Part shown: piece after piece, positions 37,919 through 46,589 of the stretch | How positions within the stretch are numbered: position 1 is the first letter of the stretch | How the letters are laid out: every line of letters begins with the position of its first letter | NCBI RefSeq assembly: GCF_001543145.1 | Contig: NZ_CP014160.1 | Location: 1,488,001-1,552,000, forward strand | DNA length: 64,000 nt | Direction of reading: 5' to 3' | Source: Aerococcus sanguinicola | GTDB taxonomy: Bacteria > Bacillota > Bacilli > Lactobacillales > Aerococcaceae | The notes under the pieces: model-generated | Told to the model about the DNA's origin: nothing | Database searches by the model: none | The model's input: the letters and a program-made list of their open reading frames with translations, nothing else | Position numbers and translations under genes: made by a program

Positions 37919-37964
37919 AAATAACCTAGTAAGGATGATTGACTTCTTACTAGGTTATTTTCGT
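37919..37964 (+). terminator. Terminator after galU and family A unit
   Basis: AATAACCTAGTAAG pairs perfectly with CTTACTAGGTTATT and is followed by TTCGTTCTTA, the same tail type as at 26724-26770. Confidence 0.88.
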
Positions 37965-37974
37965 TCTTAGACTT

Positions 37975-38060
37975 GGTTCAAGTTGCAAACGAGGACTCCA
38001 TTAGCAAGTAGAGCCTGAGCAACTTTCAAATGAGGGCTCTATTAGCAAGTAGCCCCACAA
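37975..38060. repeat. Family C short tandem remnant
   Basis: About two degenerate units have the boxes CAAGTTGCAAACGAGGAC, CCATTAGCAAGTAG, CAACTTTCAAATGAGGGC and ATTAGCAAGTAG. It follows a family A unit and terminator, as at 26790. Confidence 0.6.
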
Positions 38061-38073
38061 AAATCCCAGAATA

Positions 38074-38116
38074 GGCCCCCCTCCATCAGCATAGAAATCT
38101 AATGGAGGGGGTTATT
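38074..38116. terminator. Terminator between galU region and DUF924 gene
   Basis: CCCCCTCCAT pairs with ATGGAGGGGG around a 15-base loop, then TTATTTTA. It is placed to serve the convergent DUF924 gene and anything reading from the left. Confidence 0.65.
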
Positions 38117-38128
38117 TTACTTGATATT

Positions 38129-38668
38129 TTAGAAACCCTTATTATGTTTCAAATATTCTTCTTCTTCGGGTGTGTTTTCCCGGCCTAGTGTCTCATTGCG
38201 GTAAGGGTAGCGGCCGTATTTTTCAATGATTTCATAGTGGGCTTTTTCATACTTTAGATTGTTGGCTAGGGCTTCTTCTGAGGAGAAGAGTTCCATGGCT
38301 TGGTCGTGGATGACGAGGGATTCGGAGTGCATGAAGGGCATGTAGATGAAACTGCGAGCTTCTGGACTGAGCGAAGAGAGGTCTTCCAGCCGGATGCATT
38401 CTTGGGCCAGGGCGAGCGCCATATCGTCTTGGGCATAAGCTTGGCCACTCCCCCGATAGAGATTTCTGGAAAATTGGTCCAGGACAATAATTTCTGCCAA
38501 GCGTCCGCGCAGGCTTTCCCGCCAATCCGCATGTTCACCGTCTTTGACTTCCTGGTGGAGCTGGCTAAAGCGGTCGGCAATGGCTTGGTCTACGCTTTCA
38601 CCACCATTAAACCACTGCTCCGGACCCAATTCTTCAAACCAAAAATTTAAAACTGCTTCGATTGACAT
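38129..38668 (-). CDS. DUF924 family protein
   Basis: The 179-residue helical protein shows DUF924 landmarks: VLNFWFEELGPEQWF at the N-terminus, IIVLDQFSRNLYRGS near residue 60, FIYMPFMHSES, and HYEIIEKYGRYPYRNETLGR toward the end. The family adopts a TPR-like helical fold and has no established biochemical role. AAAGGAGG precedes the ATG. It is a single gene between a terminator and the divergent nucleoid-associated gene. Confidence 0.88.
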   Translation of the reverse strand: MSIEAVLNFWFEELGPEQWFNGGESVDQAIADRFSQLHQEVKDGEHADWRESLRGRLAEIIVLDQFSRNLYRGSGQAYAQDDMALALAQECIRLEDLSSLSPEARSFIYMPFMHSESLVIHDQAMELFSSEEALANNLKYEKAHYEIIEKYGRYPYRNETLGRENTPEEEEYLKHNKGF

Positions 38669-38810
38669 TGTTGGCCTCCTTTAATTTTATTTTAATCATA
38701 GCATAAAATAGCTTAGGGGTCCTGTTTCGGGCCTGGCGAATTTGATTCGCTTTTTAGCTGTAAATTCGTTAAAATGAAGGGGTGTAATTTATCTAGAAAG
38801 AGGGAAGACC

Positions 38811-39812
38811 ATGATTCAAATTCGGGATGCTATCCTCCATATTTACGATGTCAACACCAGTGAACCCATCCTCTCCCAAGCGGCTTTAGACTTTCGGGAT
38901 GAGACTATTATTCACTATGTCGACTGCAAGGTGAACCAGGTCATGCAGACAGGCAAGCAGAAGAATGGTGTGATCCCTGAAACGGCGCCCATCTATGAGA
39001 ACCTTCAGAGCCTGGCTAGGGACTTCCAAGCAACGACCCGACCCATGACCTCTAAATTCTTCCAGATCCTGCGCCTAAATCCGGACATCCCACCGGCAGA
39101 CCTACTATGGGTATCGATTGTGCTCAATGATTTTCCCTTCGTCGGGATGTTCAAGTTGAACCACAATGAATCCTTCACCCACTTTGTCGCAACGGATGAG
39201 GAGGTCCTGCGCAATGATTTAATTGTCCACCGGTCCATCCTGCCCAAGGCCAAACAAGCCATTGATGAGGGCTTTCTCTATTGTCCGACGACAAGCGAGT
39301 ACTTCCTGATTGAAAAAAATCATTTGATGGAAGAAACGGGCGAGCGGATGCCTTATTTGAGCGAAGTCTTCTTGGGAATCGAAGCCAATCTCAATATGAA
39401 TGAAAACATTAAAATTATAAGAAAAGGCGTTGAAAAGACGGCCAAGCATTACAATGAAGCAGACTACCAAGCTCTGGCAGAGGCTAAAGATATTCTCTAC
39501 CACGCGGTTTATGACGACCAAGAGTTCGATAACCGCAAACTGGCTGACCAGCTCTACGGCGACAATGTCAGCCAGAAACAGACCTATCTGCGGGAAACTG
39601 AAGAAATGGGAATGATTCACCAACAAGCTGCCAGTCCAGACATGCTATCGGCCAAAATGCAGCGTCAAAAACTTAAATTCGACAACGGCATTGAATTGAC
39701 CATTCCTCTTGAGCTCTTCAATGACCCTGAAGTGGTGGAAATTAAGAATAATCCGGATGGGACCATTGGCATCGAATTGAAGAATATTGAAAGTATCAAA
39801 AATATGTTCTAA
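38811..39812 (+). CDS. Nucleoid-associated protein (NA37/YejK family)
   Basis: The 333-residue protein matches the 37-kDa nucleoid-associated family widespread in lactobacilli, with the opening IRDAILHIYDVNT and a C-terminal module ending VEIKNNPDGTIGIELKNI. E. coli YejK of this family associates with the nucleoid; its role in Firmicutes is unproven. The gene follows AAAGAGGGAAG and precedes the ECF S-component gene by 21 bp, so the two may be co-transcribed, but no functional link is known. Confidence 0.8.
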   Translation: MIQIRDAILHIYDVNTSEPILSQAALDFRDETIIHYVDCKVNQVMQTGKQKNGVIPETAPIYENLQSLARDFQATTRPMTSKFFQILRLNPDIPPADLLWVSIVLNDFPFVGMFKLNHNESFTHFVATDEEVLRNDLIVHRSILPKAKQAIDEGFLYCPTTSEYFLIEKNHLMEETGERMPYLSEVFLGIEANLNMNENIKIIRKGVEKTAKHYNEADYQALAEAKDILYHAVYDDQEFDNRKLADQLYGDNVSQKQTYLRETEEMGMIHQQAASPDMLSAKMQRQKLKFDNGIELTIPLELFNDPEVVEIKNNPDGTIGIELKNIESIKNMF

Positions 39813-39833
39813 AGTAGAAGAGGAAAAACAAAA

Positions 39834-40388
39834 ATGAAAATACCCAAATTAGACCTGGACCTGGTCCGCTATCCAAACTTCCAGCAGCTCTCATTAACCC
39901 GTCGTTTGACCAATCTGAGCCTCTGGGTAGCAGTTGCCGTGGTGGGACGGGTCTTAGTCAGTGGCCTGCCTAATGTCCAACCTGTGACGGATATGGTCAT
40001 CCTAGCTGTGCCACTCTTTGGCCTGTCAGGGGGCTTAATTGTCGCCACCCTCATCATGCTTCTCAGCAACCTCATCCTCGGTATGGGACCTTGGACCCTG
40101 GGGCAGATCCTAGCCTATGGGGCGGTCGTCTTGATCAGCTACCTCTTAATGAAGCTAGGCCTCTTCAAATACCCCCTAGCCGTCCTCGCCTGGTCCCTAG
40201 TCGCAGGCTACTGTTACGGCCTCATTGTCAGCTACATGATGCTCATCCTCTTCGGCCTAGGCATGCCCTTCTGGACCTACTACCTAGCCGGCCTCCCTTA
40301 CGACACCGGCCACGCCCTAGGCAACCTCGCCTTCATGCTTATCCTAGTCCCCATCTGCCAACGCCTCATCCGCGAAAAAATATTGTAA
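39834..40388 (+). CDS. ECF transporter S component
   Basis: The 184-residue membrane protein has about six hydrophobic segments and the substrate-binding-subunit pattern of energy-coupling-factor transporters, including LPNVQPVTDMVIL, GPWTLGQILAYG and YYLAGLPYDTGHALGNLAF. S components bind a vitamin or precursor and use a shared EcfAAT module encoded elsewhere. The ligand is not clear; the sequence resembles HmpT- or CblT-like subunits. From about codon 100 the codons are nearly all A/C-ending, and a family A array starts three bases after the stop. Confidence 0.8.
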   Translation: MKIPKLDLDLVRYPNFQQLSLTRRLTNLSLWVAVAVVGRVLVSGLPNVQPVTDMVILAVPLFGLSGGLIVATLIMLLSNLILGMGPWTLGQILAYGAVVLISYLLMKLGLFKYPLAVLAWSLVAGYCYGLIVSYMMLILFGLGMPFWTYYLAGLPYDTGHALGNLAFMLILVPICQRLIREKIL

Positions 40389-40391
40389 AAA

Positions 40392-40770
40392 GGGTGTGAA
40401 GGTTAGCGGGAGAAATAGACCTCTGGAGCAAAAAGCCAGAGAAGACTGAAGGTCTTCGGCGGATTTTTGTGAAGAGGAGCTATTTCTGCTAACCTGAACC
40501 CGACTAAAAAAGGGTGTGAGGGCTGGCGGTTAGGCTTGGATGATTGGAGCAAGTCAGAATAAGAGCAAAATATTCGCTCGTTTCTGACTTGTGAAATCAC
40601 TCCAAAGCTGCTCTTGCGAACCCGACTAAGAAAGGGTGAGAGGGAGCGCGGTTAGAAGTGGACCTCTGGAGCAAAGCAACAGAGAAGACTGCAAGGCTTC
40701 GGCGGCGCTTTGTGAAGAGGAGCCACTTCTGCGCGACCGAACCCGACTAAAAAAGGATGTGAAGGTTGGC
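40392..40770 (+). repeat. Family A structured repeat array (three units plus remnant)
   Basis: Unit 1 (40392-40506) pairs GGTTAGC with GCTAACC and AGAAATAG with CTATTTCT. Unit 2 (40512-40628) has an unrelated stem, AAGTCAGAA/TTCTGACTT, and apex GAGC/GCTC. Unit 3 (40634-40749) pairs AGAAGTGG with CCACTTCT. All end in GAACCCGACTA. A fourth foot, GGATGTGAAGGTTGGC, starts at about 40755 and is cut short. Confidence 0.85.
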
Positions 40771-40794
40771 ATATAATTCTAACTGCCTAACGCA

Positions 40795-41065
40795 TTACCT
40801 AATTGCATTCGGAGGGCCCGAATGCAAATATCAGGCGGCCAATCTTCACTCAGAGAGCCCGAATACAGATAGCAAGTGTCCAATTTGCACTCGGAGGCCC
40901 TGAATGCAGATAGCAAGTAATCAATTTGCACTCAGAAGGCTCGAGTACAGATAGCGGATGCTCAATTTGCATTCGGAGGGCTCGAGTACAGATAGCAAGT
41001 GTTCAATCTACACTCGGAAGGTCCGAATGCAGATAGCAAGCATCAATCTGACGCGATGCCCCTGT
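40795..41065. repeat. Family C degenerate tandem repeats
   Basis: About five units of roughly 50-55 bp follow the pattern TTTGCACTCGGAGG, then a box ending GAATGCAGATAGCAAGT, then a variable CAA-rich link. GAATGCAGATAGCAAG recurs with single changes. It has no coding capacity and adjoins the family A array on its 3' side. Confidence 0.75.
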
Positions 41066-41181
41066 ATGCCAATAGAAAACATACTTTTTCGACCAACAGG
41101 CAAATAGCGAGCCTAATCAAATCAATTTTCAAGAAACACCTACCATTATTTTAAGCTCACACAACAATTAAGGAGGATTCA

Positions 41182-42987
41182 ATGACTTATCCAAACACTT
41201 GGCAGCTCGACGACCTCTACCCAGGCGGGGTGGAAGGGTCAGCTTTTAAGGAAAGCCTTGAAGCTGCCAAAATTGAAAAAGAACTTTTAAGTAAGAAAGT
41301 GAAAGCTTTTGAAGCGAAAGGCGAAGCAGCGGACCAAGCCCTCTACCAACTCATCCAAGACTTGGAAGGCCTGGAAGAGGAACTAGTGACCCTGGATAGC
41401 TTTGCCCAAATGGCAGCGGATACTGATATTCAAGCAGAGGTGCCAGTCTTAGCCCTCGACCGGGTGGGCCAACTTCTGGAGAGCTTCGACGGGCTTGCTT
41501 TAAACTTTGACCAAAAGCTCCTTGCCTGGTCTGAAGAAGAATGGCAAGACCTCTTGGCGAGTCCAGTGCTTGCGCCTTACCGCTTCCATTTAGAAGAGCG
41601 CCGCCGGGAAGCTAGTCAGGCCTTGGACCCTAAGACAGAACGTTTGCTTTTGGCCTTGGACCGCGATGGTATCGAAGCTTGGTCCCAGACCTATGATAGC
41701 CTGGTCGCCTGCCTTCATATCCAACCTGAAGGCAGCAAGACCACATATTCAGTCGGCCAGGCCATGAACCATATGCTGGATGATCCGGATCCCAAGAAAC
41801 GGGCAGCTTTCTTCAAGGCCTGGGAAGCCGCTTTTACTGAAATGGGGCCGGTTTTTGCCCGCATTCTAAACCACCTGGCAGGCTACCGGATGACTGAGCA
41901 GAAGGCCCACGGGGACGACTTTCTCGAGGAGCCTCTGCGCCAGAACCGGATGACCTACCATACTTTAGGAGCCATGTGGGAAGCGGTAGACGCGGCTCGT
42001 CCGGACCTCCTGCAATTCCTTAAGACCAAACAAAAATTATTGCAACTGGATAAGTTGAATTGGCAAGACATCGCTGCACCCTTGACCCTCAGTGACAGCC
42101 AGGTTCAGCGCTATACTTGGGAAGAAGCCTGCCAATTTGTTGTAGACCACTTCCGGAAGACTAGTGAAGAAATGGCGGACTTTGCGGACCAAGCCCTCAA
42201 GGCAGGCTGGGTGGAAGCGGAAGACCGGCCAGGTAAGCGTCCAGGCGGTTACTGCACGGAGCCCCTGGCCAATGGCGAATCGCGGATCTTTATGACCTTC
42301 ACCGGGTCTGCCCAAGATGTGAGTACCCTAGCCCATGAGTTGGGCCACGCCTTCCATTCCTATGTCATGCGGGACTTATCGACCTGGCAGCAGGGCTATG
42401 CCATGAATGTGGCGGAGACTGCTTCTACCTTGGCAGAAAACTTGATTGCGAGCAGCCAATTAGCGGAAGCCAAAGACCCTGGCCAGCGTCTCCAATTGCT
42501 CAACGCCAAACTGGAGAACACGACAGCTATGTTTATGGATATCCGAGCCCGCTATCTCTTTGAGAAGAATTTTTATAGTGAACGTCAGGCCGGCTATGTG
42601 GGGGAAGAGCGTCTGAACCAGCTCATGGTATCGGCTCAGCGCGAAGCCTTTGCGGGCGCACTGGATAGCTATCACCCGCATTTCTGGGCCAGCAAGCTGC
42701 ATTTCTTTATTTCAGATGTGCCTTTTTACAACTTCCCTTATAGCTTTGGCTATCTCTTTAGCCAGGGGATTTTGGCCGAATTGATGAAAGATCCGGACCA
42801 CTTCACTGAACGTTATGTGGCCCTCTTGCGGGATACGGCGGTGATGACCGTCGAAGATTTGGCGGCTAAACACTTAGGCGTTGACCTGACCCAGATCGAT
42901 TTCTGGCAGGAAGGCGTCGCGCTAGCCCTCCAAGATGTCCGTGCCTTTGTCCACGAAGGGCAAGCTTATTTAGAAAACAATCAATAG
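41182..42987 (+). CDS. M3 family oligoendopeptidase (PepF-like)
   Basis: The 601-residue zinc metallopeptidase would cleave short peptides in the cytoplasm. The HEXXH zinc motif lies in TLAHELGHAFHSYVM near residue 385, followed by the downstream glutamate in NVAETASTLAEN. The N-terminal helical region opens TYPNTWQLDDLYPGG, as in PepF/M3B enzymes. AAGGAGG precedes the ATG. It lies 10 bp before folC, but a metabolic link to folate genes is not expected. The 5' intergenic region is filled by family A and C repeats. Confidence 0.9.
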   Translation: MTYPNTWQLDDLYPGGVEGSAFKESLEAAKIEKELLSKKVKAFEAKGEAADQALYQLIQDLEGLEEELVTLDSFAQMAADTDIQAEVPVLALDRVGQLLESFDGLALNFDQKLLAWSEEEWQDLLASPVLAPYRFHLEERRREASQALDPKTERLLLALDRDGIEAWSQTYDSLVACLHIQPEGSKTTYSVGQAMNHMLDDPDPKKRAAFFKAWEAAFTEMGPVFARILNHLAGYRMTEQKAHGDDFLEEPLRQNRMTYHTLGAMWEAVDAARPDLLQFLKTKQKLLQLDKLNWQDIAAPLTLSDSQVQRYTWEEACQFVVDHFRKTSEEMADFADQALKAGWVEAEDRPGKRPGGYCTEPLANGESRIFMTFTGSAQDVSTLAHELGHAFHSYVMRDLSTWQQGYAMNVAETASTLAENLIASSQLAEAKDPGQRLQLLNAKLENTTAMFMDIRARYLFEKNFYSERQAGYVGEERLNQLMVSAQREAFAGALDSYHPHFWASKLHFFISDVPFYNFPYSFGYLFSQGILAELMKDPDHFTERYVALLRDTAVMTVEDLAAKHLGVDLTQIDFWQEGVALALQDVRAFVHEGQAYLENNQ

Positions 42988-42996
42988 GAGAAAATT

Positions 42997-44292
42997 ATGG
43001 ATTATGAAACATTAGAAGAGCTCTTACCCCTAGCCGAAGAAGGGAAAATGGTTCTCGGCTTGGATACCATGGCTCAATTAATGGCAGACTTGGGCAATCC
43101 CCAAGATCACTTGCCCACTATCCACATTGCTGGAACCAATGGCAAGGGATCAGCGGCTATGATGCTAGCAACAATTCTAGAAGAAGCGGGCTATAAAGTG
43201 GGGCTTTATACCTCACCCTCCATCATGTCCTTCAATGAGCGGATCATGGTCAACCGGGTGCCTATCTCCGATGAAGCGATTATTCGGGCAGCTCAGGCTA
43301 TCAAGGGGTCCTGTGAGCGCTTGGACCTCCACCTGACAGAGTTTGAAGTCTATACTGCCATGGCTTGGTTAATCTTTGCCGACCAGGATTGCGATCTGAT
43401 TGTTCTGGAGGTAGGGCTGGGGGGCCGCTTGGATGCGACCAACCTGGTGAAAGCACCTCTTCTGACCTTGCTGATGAAGATTGCCTTCGACCATGTCGGT
43501 ATCTTAGGTCATACTTTAGGGGAAATCGCTGGTGAAAAAGCAGGCATTATTAAAGCCGGCCGCCCCGTGATTTCCTACCCTCAGGATCCTGAAGCCCAAG
43601 CTGTTATCCAAGCTAGGGCGAAAGAAATGGGTGCGCCGTATTTAGAAGTTGATCCTGACGACATCCAAGACCTGCCTAGCAACCAAGCCCGTAAGCAAGT
43701 CTTTAGCTATAAGGGACAGACTTGGCAGCTTAACCTCCTGGAAGCCCACCAATTGCAGAATGCTAGTGTGGTCCTGGAGGCTGTCGAGAGCTTGCGCCAG
43801 CAGGGCTATCCCATTTCTGACCAAGCCCTTGCCCGAGGCCTGGACCAAGTGAAATGGCAAGCCCGTTTTGAAATTATGCACGACCAGCCCACCATTGTTG
43901 TCGATGGTTCGCATAATTTAGATGGGGTCAGCCAGCTTAAGCTCAATCTCGAGCGCTATTTTCCCGACCAACGCATCGTTGCCATTATGGGCATGCTGGC
44001 GGATAAGGACGTGACCCATGCGGTTGCTGAGATTGCTCCGATCCTGGATCAGATTGTGACTGTCCGTCCCAATACGCCCCGCGCTTTAAGTGCTCAAGAA
44101 CTCAGGAATAAAATCGTTTCCATATACCCTGAACAATATGATACAATAGTCCCAGCTGTTTCTTATGAAGACGCCTTCACAATAGCAATGGATCTCTTGG
44201 ATGAGGACGCCGTCTTGGTAATTTTTGGGAGTTTCTATTATGTAGGCTATATGAGAAATCTAATTAATAAGAAGTTAGGAAATGATATTTAA
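42997..44292 (+). CDS. folC: Dihydrofolate synthase / folylpolyglutamate synthase
   Basis: The 431-residue ligase adds glutamate to dihydropteroate and to folates. The Mur-ligase-type ATP loop is IAGTNGKGSAAMMLA near residue 49, and the FolC landmark VGLGGRLDATNLV follows. The C-terminal domain has TIVVDGSHNLDGVSQL. AGGAG precedes the ATG. It opens a folC-folE-folB-folK run: folE's ATG directly follows the folC stop codon. folP (dihydropteroate synthase) is missing from this cluster. Confidence 0.93.
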   Translation: MDYETLEELLPLAEEGKMVLGLDTMAQLMADLGNPQDHLPTIHIAGTNGKGSAAMMLATILEEAGYKVGLYTSPSIMSFNERIMVNRVPISDEAIIRAAQAIKGSCERLDLHLTEFEVYTAMAWLIFADQDCDLIVLEVGLGGRLDATNLVKAPLLTLLMKIAFDHVGILGHTLGEIAGEKAGIIKAGRPVISYPQDPEAQAVIQARAKEMGAPYLEVDPDDIQDLPSNQARKQVFSYKGQTWQLNLLEAHQLQNASVVLEAVESLRQQGYPISDQALARGLDQVKWQARFEIMHDQPTIVVDGSHNLDGVSQLKLNLERYFPDQRIVAIMGMLADKDVTHAVAEIAPILDQIVTVRPNTPRALSAQELRNKIVSIYPEQYDTIVPAVSYEDAFTIAMDLLDEDAVLVIFGSFYYVGYMRNLINKKLGNDI

Positions 44293-44850
44293 ATGGATAA
44301 AGTAAAGATTGAACAAGCAATTCGTGACTTATTAATCGGGATTGGGGAAGACCCCGACCGGGAAGGTTTGCAGGAAACGCCGAAACGGGTGGCTAAGATG
44401 TATGCTGAACTCTTGGATGGTTACCAAAGAACCCCCGCCCAACACATGGAAAAGCAATTCACGGCTGAAGACAGTGAACTAGTCTTAGTCAAGGATATTC
44501 CCTTCCATTCTATGTGTGAGCACCACCTCTTGCCCTTCTACGGGGTTGGCCATATTGCCTATGTACCCGGAGCAGACAAGGTAGTTGGCTTAAGCAAACT
44601 GGCGCGAATCTTAGAGGATATCAGCCTCCGTCTCCAATTACAGGAACAGATCACGACAGAAGTGGCGCATACGATTGCTGATAATCTCGAAGTGGAAGGG
44701 GTCTTCGTTGTACTTGAAGCAGAGCACATGTGCATGTCCATCCGTGGCGTCCACAAAGAAGGGGCTTCTACCGTCACCAAATCTGCTCTCGGTTGCTTTA
44801 AGGAAAACTCTGAACTGCGTAAAGAAGTCCTATCGATGATTCGAGCTTAG
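44293..44850 (+). CDS. folE: GTP cyclohydrolase I
   Basis: The 185-residue enzyme converts GTP to dihydroneopterin triphosphate, the first step of folate synthesis. Zinc ligands are in SMCEHHLLPFYG (Cys and His) and in AEHMCMSIRGV (second Cys). The length is typical for type I. The ATG follows the folC stop with no gap and only a distant AGGA, so translation is probably coupled to folC. Confidence 0.95.
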   Translation: MDKVKIEQAIRDLLIGIGEDPDREGLQETPKRVAKMYAELLDGYQRTPAQHMEKQFTAEDSELVLVKDIPFHSMCEHHLLPFYGVGHIAYVPGADKVVGLSKLARILEDISLRLQLQEQITTEVAHTIADNLEVEGVFVVLEAEHMCMSIRGVHKEGASTVTKSALGCFKENSELRKEVLSMIRA

Positions 44851-44861
44851 GAGTGGGGCTT

Positions 44862-45230
44862 GTGAAAAAAGATTGCATTTATTTAAATGGTTTAAATTTC
44901 TATGCCTACCACGGTCTCTTTCCTGAAGAGACCAAACTTGGCCAGCGTTTCATCGTTGACCTGGCTCTCTACTTGGATCTGAGCCGGGCCGGTCAGACGG
45001 ACCAAATGACTGATAGTGCCCACTATGGCGAGGTCTATGACAGTGTCAAGCGTGTTGTCGAAGGGGAGCCCTTCAAGCTGATTGAACGTCTGGCCCAAGC
45101 CATTGCCGATGAGGTCCTGGCTAGCCAAGCTTTAGTGGACGCCTTGCAGGTCAAGGTCACCAAGCCCGATCCACCGATTCCGGGCCACTACGATTCAGTC
45201 GCTGTTGAGATTTACCGTGAACGTCATTAG
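44862..45230 (+). CDS. folB: Dihydroneopterin aldolase
   Basis: The 122-residue protein shows the FolB signature LNGLNFYAYHGLFPEET at its start, with the catalytic region VTKPDPPIPGHYDSVAVEIYR at its end. It cleaves dihydroneopterin to 6-hydroxymethyl-dihydropterin. The start is taken as GTG 44862, eight bases after AGGAG; the GTG at 44853 overlaps that ribosome binding site and was rejected. It lies between folE and folK in the operon. Confidence 0.92.
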   Translation: MKKDCIYLNGLNFYAYHGLFPEETKLGQRFIVDLALYLDLSRAGQTDQMTDSAHYGEVYDSVKRVVEGEPFKLIERLAQAIADEVLASQALVDALQVKVTKPDPPIPGHYDSVAVEIYRERH

Positions 45231-45244
45231 GAAGGAGAGCAGAT

Positions 45245-45748
45245 ATGCCAGTTGAAACCCACCATGCCTATATTGCCCTGGGGTCTAACATTGAGCCGCG
45301 CCGGGAGTTTTTGAACCGGGCGATTAAGGCTTTGGACCGGAATGAATCCACCTCTGTTGTCCAAAAGTCCCACATCTATGAAACGGTACCCAAGGGCTAT
45401 GCCGACCAAGCAGACTTCTTGAATATGGTTCTCGAAGTCGAAACCACCTGCGATCCCTTCGCCTTATTAGGGATTGCCCAGCAGATTGAAGATGATCTCA
45501 ACCGGGTGCGGACGATTAAGAACGGGCCACGAACTATTGACGTGGACCTGCTTGCTTATGAAGACCAAATTATTGACCATGAAATTTTAGAATTGCCCCA
45601 TCCTCGCATTCAAGAGCGCGCCTTTGTCCTCTTCCCCATGGCAGAGATTGCAGCGGACTTTGTCTTACCTGGTACGGGTCAGACCATCCAAGCCCTGCGT
45701 GATGCCCTGCCTGAAGCTGAAAAGGCGGATGTCCGGATTTACGAATAG
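45245..45748 (+). CDS. folK: HPPK, 6-hydroxymethyl-dihydropterin pyrophosphokinase
   Basis: The 167-residue kinase activates the pterin for joining to p-aminobenzoate. It begins AYIALGSNIEPRREFLNRAI, the HPPK hallmark, and has the metal and ATP motif RTIDVDLLAYEDQ followed by LPHPRIQERAFVLFPM. AAGGAGAG precedes the ATG. It is the last gene of the folate operon, and a terminator follows immediately. Confidence 0.95.
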   Translation: MPVETHHAYIALGSNIEPRREFLNRAIKALDRNESTSVVQKSHIYETVPKGYADQADFLNMVLEVETTCDPFALLGIAQQIEDDLNRVRTIKNGPRTIDVDLLAYEDQIIDHEILELPHPRIQERAFVLFPMAEIAADFVLPGTGQTIQALRDALPEAEKADVRIYE

Positions 45749-45752
45749 CGTG

Positions 45753-45782
45753 ATGCCCAGCGACGAGATGTCCTGGGCTTTT
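45753..45782 (+). terminator. Terminator of the folate operon
   Basis: GCCCAG pairs with CTGGGC around an 11-base loop, followed by TTTTCTTCT. It starts a few bases after folK. Confidence 0.75.
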
Positions 45783-45800
45783 CTTCTAAAATTGGGCGAA

Positions 45801-45862
45801 TGAGCATGCCTTCCGCTTTTGAATTTGATTGTTAAATTTTGAAAGGATCAATATCGTCTGGA
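45801..45862 (+). repeat. Truncated family B element
   Basis: TGAGCATGCCTTCCGCTTTTG and AATTTGATTGTTAAAT match the left end of family B. The copy stops after about 60 bases and lacks the right inverted repeat. Confidence 0.65.
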
Positions 45863-46015
45863 AAAAAGTCTTAGCTATGTTTTAGATATGCGACTTTTGA
45901 CAAGGCTCTCTTTCTAGATTTTCTTGAAGGCTTATACTTTGGTATTTCAATGATTTTATGCTATTGTAAACATAAATCTAGCAAGTTAATTAAAGAGAGA
46001 AAAGAGTGATTCAAA

Positions 46016-46513
46016 ATGGCTGAAGAAATCAAGCAAGAAAATGATTTAAATTTTGATGCGCAAGCGATTGAAACAATTGCGAGCCGTGCCGTTCTAGAAG
46101 TCGATGGGGTCCTAACTACTCAAGGGAACGCCTTCAATACGGCCTTGTCCCAAGCCGCTAACTTCGCTGACCAAGTTAAAGAAAAAACTCAAGAAAGCTT
46201 CTCTGATGACGACCAAGGGGATAAGCAAGAAGGTCAAGATCAAGAAGAAGACAAGGGACATGAAGAAGGGGACCACTACCAAGACGGCGTGAACGCTGAA
46301 GTTGGTAATGTGGAAGTTGCCGTGGACCTCGATATTGTCGTGGCTTATGGTAAGGAAATTCCTAAGATCTTCGATGAAATTGTTGAAAATGTCAGCAAAC
46401 GTATCCATGAAGCAACGGGTTTAGAAGTTGTGGAAGTGAATGTCAATGTTCGCGATATCATGACGGAAGAAGACTATCGCAAGGTTCACTACAAACAATT
46501 TCCTGATGACTAA
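46016..46513 (+). CDS. Asp23/Gls24 family protein with acidic insert
   Basis: The 165-residue cytoplasmic stress-envelope protein has the Asp23 pattern in two halves: IASRAVLEVDGVLTTQGN and VAVDLDIVVAYGKEIPKIFDEIVENVSKRI with GLEVVEVNVNVRDI. Between them (about 62-88) lies a D/E/Q/G-rich stretch not seen in the second paralogue at 56777. Asp23 is known to gather at the membrane through AmaP. This copy stands alone with its own terminator, outside the amaP operon, so its anchor is unclear. Confidence 0.85.
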   Translation: MAEEIKQENDLNFDAQAIETIASRAVLEVDGVLTTQGNAFNTALSQAANFADQVKEKTQESFSDDDQGDKQEGQDQEEDKGHEEGDHYQDGVNAEVGNVEVAVDLDIVVAYGKEIPKIFDEIVENVSKRIHEATGLEVVEVNVNVRDIMTEEDYRKVHYKQFPDD

Positions 46514-46531
46514 TTAGCATGCAATTGAACA

Positions 46532-46577
46532 AATTCCCTAGAGATCCAGGCGTGTGGATAGCTAGGGAGTTTTTTGT
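46532..46577 (+). terminator. Terminator of the first asp23-like gene
   Basis: TTCCCTAG pairs with CTAGGGAG around an 18-base loop, followed by TTTTTTG. Confidence 0.8.
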
Positions 46578-46589
46578 TTGGCTACTTTT

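Noticed and set aside
40392..40770. Integron-like attC sites in the family A arrays
   Set aside because: Units are palindromic with conserved ends, but they do not enclose gene cassettes, the ends do not match the RYYYAAC/GTTRRRY core boxes, and no integrase is present.
40795..41065. CRISPR array in the tandem repeats (also considered at 46590 and 57590)
   Set aside because: Repeats are imperfect along their whole length, no constant repeat alternates with unique spacers of equal size, and no cas gene is in the window.
44853..44861. Upstream GTG start for folB
   Set aside because: The GTG at 44853 overlaps the AGGAG that serves the GTG at 44862; the shorter protein has the normal FolB N-terminus.
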